DNA of 9,429 bases from a bacterium. GTDB lineage: Bacteria; Patescibacteria; Dojkabacteria; JAKAPS01; JAJZLI01. The notes under the pieces are model-generated. The model saw only the letters and a list, made by a program, of their open reading frames with translations. It did no database searches and was not told where the DNA came from. Position 1 is the stretch's first letter. Each line of letters starts with the position of its first letter. This document shows positions 6,777 through 9,429 of this stretch, in pieces. Both the position numbers and the translations under genes were made by a program. The stretch is from positions 1-9,429 of the forward strand of contig JAJZKG010000019.1 in assembly GCA_021809565.1 (NCBI GenBank). Reading direction: 5' to 3'.

Positions 6777-6788
6777 TAGCAATTGCTA
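6777..6788. promoter_or_regulatory. 12-bp perfect palindrome at the groES transcription start (operator candidate)
   Basis: TAGCAATTGCTA is a perfect palindrome lying immediately downstream of the predicted +1. It occupies the place where the CIRCE operator of HrcA often sits in groE operons, and shares the TAGC...GCTA ends, but it lacks CIRCE's GCACTC-N9-GAGTGC core. It may be an operator for another repressor or a chance match. Confidence 0.3.
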
Positions 6789-6801
6789 AATTAATTTGAT
6801 A

Positions 6802-6818
6802 ATTTTTTATTAAAAAAT
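6802..6818 (+). promoter_or_regulatory. All-A:U hairpin just before the groES start codon
   Basis: In the mRNA, A6802 and U6803-6808 can pair with A6812-6817 and U6818 to form a 7-bp stem of only A:U pairs with a 3-nt loop (6809-6811), ending 3 nt before the AUG. Its place in a heat-shock leader is suggestive of temperature-sensitive access to the start, but the stem is weak and the region is AT-rich. Confidence 0.25.
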
Positions 6819-6821
6819 ACT

Positions 6822-7127
6822 ATGGCAGAAAAGAAACCTAATATTAAACCTCTAGGTGATCAAATCGTTGTAAAACCTATTGTAGAAGATAAAACAACTA
6901 AGTCAGGTATTGTGATTCCTGACACAGTTTCAAAAGAAACTCCTCAGAAGGGAGAGGTTGTTGCTCTTGGAACAGGGAAAACTCTTAGGAACGGAAATAG
7001 AGTTCCTTTTGAGGTTAAGGTTGGAGATAAGGTTTTATTTAAAAAGTATTCTCCTACAGAAGTAAAAATAGATGATGTCGATTACCTTATAATGTCACAA
7101 AGTGATGTTTTGGGTATTATGGAATAA
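6822..7127 (+). CDS. groES: GroES co-chaperonin (Cpn10)
   Basis: The 101-residue product is of normal length for GroES, the heptameric lid that closes the GroEL chamber in the cytoplasm. IKPLGDQIVVKP (8-19) is the N-terminal core strand. TKSGIVIPDT (26-35) is the mobile loop, whose hydrophobic GIVIP contacts the GroEL apical domain. KGEVVALGTG (43-52) and KVGDKVLFKKYSPTEV (66-81) complete the fold; the roof loop (52-62) is short. The ATG at 6822 gives the typical start; no Shine-Dalgarno precedes it. It is the first gene of a two-gene operon, 29 bp ahead of groEL, behind a near-consensus promoter. Confidence 0.97.
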   Translation: MAEKKPNIKPLGDQIVVKPIVEDKTTKSGIVIPDTVSKETPQKGEVVALGTGKTLRNGNRVPFEVKVGDKVLFKKYSPTEVKIDDVDYLIMSQSDVLGIME

Positions 7128-7156
7128 TTATTTTATTTTAGTTAATTTTTATTATT

Positions 7157-8809
7157 ATGGCAAAAAAAATAGTACTTAACGAAGAAGCAAGAGTAAAAAT
7201 TAAAAAAGGTATTGATACTTTAGCTGATGCTGTAAAGATTACATTAGGACCAAAAGGTAGATTAGTTGCTATTGGTAAAAGCTATGGATCACCTCAGGTT
7301 ACTAAAGATGGAGTTACTGTTGCTAAAGAGATTGAAGTATCTGATCCTTTGGAAAATGTTGGGGCACAGCTTATAAAAGAAGCTGCTGTTAAAACAGCTG
7401 ACCTTGCAGGTGATGGTACTACTACAGCTACAATTCTTGCTCAGGCTATTATTAATGAAGGTTCTAAGCATGTAGTTGTTGGTGTAAATCCTATGCTTTT
7501 AAAAGAAGGTTTGGAAAAAGCGGCTAATAATGTTATTAAAAAATTGCAATCTTCTGCTAAGTCTATTTCATCTAAAGAAGAGATAGAACAGGTAGCAACG
7601 ATAAGTGCAAATAATGATCCTGAGATTGGAAAATTAATAGCAGAAACAATGGATAAGGTTGGAAAGGATGGAGTCGTAACTGTTGAAGAATCAAAGACAA
7701 TGACAAATGAGATTGAATATGTTGAAGGTATGAACTTCGATCGTGGTTATGTCTCCCCTTATTTTGTAACAGATGTTGAAAGGCAGGAGGCTATACTTGA
7801 AAATCCATATATTTTAATTGTTGATGCAAAAATAAATGCGATTAAAGATTTATTACCTATAGTTGAAAAGTTAGTACAGCAAGGTAAGAGAGATCTCTTA
7901 ATTATTGCAGAAGAAGTTGAGGGTGAAGCTTTGGCTACTCTGATTGTTAATAAACTTAAGGGTGTGATTAATGTTGCTGCAATTAAAGCTCCTGGGTTTG
8001 GTGATAGAAAGAAAGCTATGCTTGAGGATATTGCTATTCTTACAGGAGGTACTGTTATATCAGAAGAGGTTGGAAGAAAAATAGAAAGTACAGAAATTGA
8101 AGATCTAGGTAAGTGTAGAAAGGTAGTTATTACTAAAGATGATACAACTATAATTGATGGTGCAGGGAAAAAATCAGAGATAGAGGATAGGGTATCCAAT
8201 ATCAAAAAGCAAATTGCAGATGCAACCTCTGACTATGATAAAGAGAAGTTACAAGAGAGAGTTGCAAAACTTTCAGGTGGAGTTGCTGTTCTTAAAGTTG
8301 GTGCTGCAACAGAAGTAGAACTTAAAGAGAAAAAGGACAGAATTGAAGATGCCTTAGCTGCAACTAGAGCTGCAGTTGAAGAAGGTATTGTTGCAGGAGG
8401 TGGACTTGCATTATTTAATGCCGCAAAAAGCTTAGATGATGGAAAGGATGGAATTGATTTTAAGAATAGGGAAAAAGATCTTGGTGTACAGATCTTAAAG
8501 AAGGCATTATCATACCCTATAAAACAGATAGTAAGTAATGCTGGAGCTGATTGGGAAGTTGTCTCTAAAGATCTTTCAGAAGAAAAAGGTTATGATGCTT
8601 ATACAGGGAATCATGTTAATATGATTAAAGGTGGAATAATTGATCCTGTAAAAGTTACGAGACTTGCAGTTTATCATGCAGTATCTATTGCCTCAATGTA
8701 TCTTACAATTGATGCTGTGGTAGTTGATGTCCCTGAAAAAGATAGTAAATCTTCTGATATGTCTGGAGGCTACCCAGGAGGTATGGGTGGTATGGATGGA
8801 ATGATGTAA
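7157..8809 (+). CDS. groEL: GroEL chaperonin (Cpn60)
   Basis: The 550-residue product is full length. It assembles as a double heptameric ring that folds client proteins in an ATP-driven cycle with GroES. The ATP site is intact: LGPKGR (30-35), [12 protein letters not shown] (49-60) with D51, AGDGTTTAT (84-92) with D86, and [16 protein letters not shown] (395-410) with D398 as the catalytic aspartate. The apical domain spans roughly 190-375, including GMNFDRGY (191-198) and [13 protein letters not shown] KAPGFGDRK (277-285). The C-terminus ends in a GGM-type tail ([10 protein letters not shown]). Some usually conserved C-terminal equatorial residues differ, for example NAGADWEVV (461-469) and [15 protein letters not shown] (502-516), without loss of catalytic positions. 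The 29-bp spacer after groES has no Shine-Dalgarno; a perfect intrinsic terminator follows 32 bp after the stop. Confidence 0.98.
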   Translation: MAKKIVLNEEARVKIKKGIDTLADAVKITLGPKGRLVAIGKSYGSPQVTKDGVTVAKEIEVSDPLENVGAQLIKEAAVKTADLAGDGTTTATILAQAIINEGSKHVVVGVNPMLLKEGLEKAANNVIKKLQSSAKSISSKEEIEQVATISANNDPEIGKLIAETMDKVGKDGVVTVEESKTMTNEIEYVEGMNFDRGYVSPYFVTDVERQEAILENPYILIVDAKINAIKDLLPIVEKLVQQGKRDLLIIAEEVEGEALATLIVNKLKGVINVAAIKAPGFGDRKKAMLEDIAILTGGTVISEEVGRKIESTEIEDLGKCRKVVITKDDTTIIDGAGKKSEIEDRVSNIKKQIADATSDYDKEKLQERVAKLSGGVAVLKVGAATEVELKEKKDRIEDALAATRAAVEEGIVAGGGLALFNAAKSLDDGKDGIDFKNREKDLGVQILKKALSYPIKQIVSNAGADWEVVSKDLSEEKGYDAYTGNHVNMIKGGIIDPVKVTRLAVYHAVSIASMYLTIDAVVVDVPEKDSKSSDMSGGYPGGMGGMDGMM

Positions 8810-8841
8810 TAAAATTATATAAATTTATTACATTAGTAGTG

Positions 8842-8870
8842 GGGGAATGTCATTTGGCATTCCCCTTTTT
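8842..8870 (+). terminator. Intrinsic terminator of the groES-groEL operon
   Basis: GGGGAATGTC (8842-8851) pairs with GGCATTCCCC (8856-8865), with one G:U, around a 4-nt loop, and is followed by TTTTT (8866-8870). It is the only GC-rich hairpin in the window and fits a rho-independent terminator acting on the plus strand. Confidence 0.92.
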
Positions 8871-8875
8871 ACTTG

Positions 8876-8884
8876 TGTTATACT
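8876..8884 (+). promoter_or_regulatory. Extended -10 promoter candidate for the UvrD-like gene
   Basis: TGTTATACT fits the extended -10 pattern, just downstream of the groEL terminator. The predicted start near 8891 is about 6 nt before the ATG at 8897, so the transcript would be nearly leaderless. No -35 can be recognised because that position lies inside the terminator hairpin. Confidence 0.45.
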
Positions 8885-8896
8885 GAAGTGTCTTTT

Positions 8897-9427
8897 ATGT
8901 ATACCCTAAATGAATCTCAACTAAAAGCTTGTAATAATATAGAGGGTCCACTGATTGTTTCTGCAGGACCTGGTACAGGGAAAACATTTTTAGTAATTGA
9001 AAAAATTAAATATCTTATAAAAAAGGGAGTAAAAGAAAACGAAATATTAGCTATAACCTTTTCACGAAAAGCAGCAGAAGAAATTAAAGATAGGCTGTCT
9101 GACTCATTGGGTTTTTTTCATAATGTACAGATATTTACATTCCATTCTTTTGCAGAAAATATAATTCGCAAATACCACGCTAATTTAAATCTTAATGAAG
9201 ATTTTATTCTGATGGATAAGATGCAATCAATTGTCTTTTTAGAGGACCATATATTTGATTTTGAATTAAATGTTATTCGTCCAGTATCTAATCCATATAA
9301 AGATGTTGAAAAATTATTAAATTTATTTTCTAAATTTGAAGATAACTTCATCTCTCCTGAAGAAATCTTGAATAAAGAGTTCAAAAGTGAAGAGGAGAGG
9401 GAATGTGCTTATTTATATATACTCTGA
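8897..9427 (+). CDS. UvrD/Rep-family (SF1A) DNA helicase, N-terminal part, ended by in-frame TGA
   Basis: From ATG 8897 the product begins MYTLNESQLKAC, the Q-motif of UvrD/Rep/PcrA helicases, which unwind DNA with 3'-5' polarity in repair and replication restart. Motif I is SAGPGTGKT (22-30), motif Ia ITFSRKAAEEIKDRL (53-67), and IFTFHSFAENIIR (79-91) is the TFHSF motif Ib-like element. Residues 133-176 resemble the 1B region that precedes the DFDDL Walker B of motif II. The frame stops at TGA (9425-9427) after 176 codons, while the family is normally about 650 residues or more, so motifs II-VI are missing from this frame. Only 2 bases remain after the stop, so a nonsense mutation, frameshift, sequencing error or real truncation cannot be told apart. 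A TTG at 8873 in the same frame is unlikely as start because it lies upstream of the Q-motif start and over the -10 box. Confidence 0.8.
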   Translation: MYTLNESQLKACNNIEGPLIVSAGPGTGKTFLVIEKIKYLIKKGVKENEILAITFSRKAAEEIKDRLSDSLGFFHNVQIFTFHSFAENIIRKYHANLNLNEDFILMDKMQSIVFLEDHIFDFELNVIRPVSNPYKDVEKLLNLFSKFEDNFISPEEILNKEFKSEEERECAYLYIL

Positions 9428-9429
9428 TT

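Noticed and set aside
6770..6822. CIRCE (HrcA) operator before groES
   Set aside because: The TAGCAATTGCTA palindrome lacks the TTAGCACTC-N9-GAGTGCTAA layout.
7759..8205. Minus-strand 148-codon ORF inside groEL
   Set aside because: Shadow of groEL: Ser/Leu/Ile-rich antisense translation with no domain or start signals.
8873..8896. TTG 8873 as start of the helicase gene
   Set aside because: It adds eight residues before the usual start of the family and overlaps the terminator tail and the -10 box; ATG 8897 fits better.
9425..9427. TGA as a recoded Gly or Trp codon (codes 25 or 4)
   Set aside because: All Trp codons I checked in the ATPase and MurJ are TGG and the GroEL glycines are GGN; no in-frame TGA occurs in any complete gene. 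The complete genes end in TAA or TAG, which is too few to conclude anything from the lack of TGA stops.
1..9429. CRISPR array, tRNA, rRNA or insertion sequence
   Set aside because: No regularly spaced direct repeats outside the kelch gene, no cloverleaf-like or rRNA-like sequence, and no transposase or terminal inverted repeats were seen.

Overview
The window looks like a piece of a small-genome, AT-rich bacterium, most likely a member of the Candidate Phyla Radiation (Patescibacteria). The basis is the combination of strong AT bias, bacterial GroES/GroEL, a divergent MurJ lipid II flippase, a stand-alone TraG/VirD4-like ATPase with an N-terminal membrane domain, a membrane-anchored kelch-repeat protein with the SWNTTTSLP type of repeat, and a dolichol-phosphate-sugar-synthase-like GT2 enzyme. 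The phylum assignment is inference; no rRNA or ribosomal protein marker is present. The standard code with TGA as stop fits: no complete gene contains TGA, and all Gly and Trp residues I checked use GGN and TGG.

Layout. Positions 1-1131 (minus) hold a membrane-tailed GT2 glycosyltransferase that runs off the left edge. A 59-bp AT-rich divergent region with overlapping -10 elements separates it from the plus-strand TraG/VirD4-like ATPase (1191-3218). This meets, tail to tail with only 3 bp between, a minus-strand six-repeat kelch beta-propeller protein with one N-terminal membrane anchor (3222-4364). A 143-bp divergent region then carries a good TTGAAA/TATAAT promoter leading into a tiny, very basic 33-codon ORF (4508-4609), a small single-span membrane protein (about 4611-4847) and murJ (4913-6721). 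murJ also has its own extended -10 preceded by a perfect 10-bp inverted repeat. Next comes the groES-groEL operon (6822-8809) with a near-consensus promoter, a 12-bp palindrome at the expected transcription start and an all-A:U hairpin just before the groES start. It is closed by a textbook intrinsic terminator (8842-8870). Directly after the terminator an extended -10 leads into a UvrD/Rep-type helicase (8897 onward) whose reading frame hits a TGA after 176 codons, two bases before the window ends.

How the genes relate. GT2, MurJ, the kelch protein and the TraG-like ATPase all concern the cell envelope or traffic across it: glycan precursor transfer, peptidoglycan precursor flipping, surface display and DNA or protein translocation. 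groESL is housekeeping protein folding and the helicase is DNA repair. I see no dedicated defence or mobile island, no RNA genes and no CRISPR. The most unusual points are the interrupted helicase, the tiny basic ORF with its strong promoter, the charge substitutions in MurJ, the ATPase without visible secretion partners, and translation starts that mostly lack a Shine-Dalgarno sequence and often lie close behind a -10 box.
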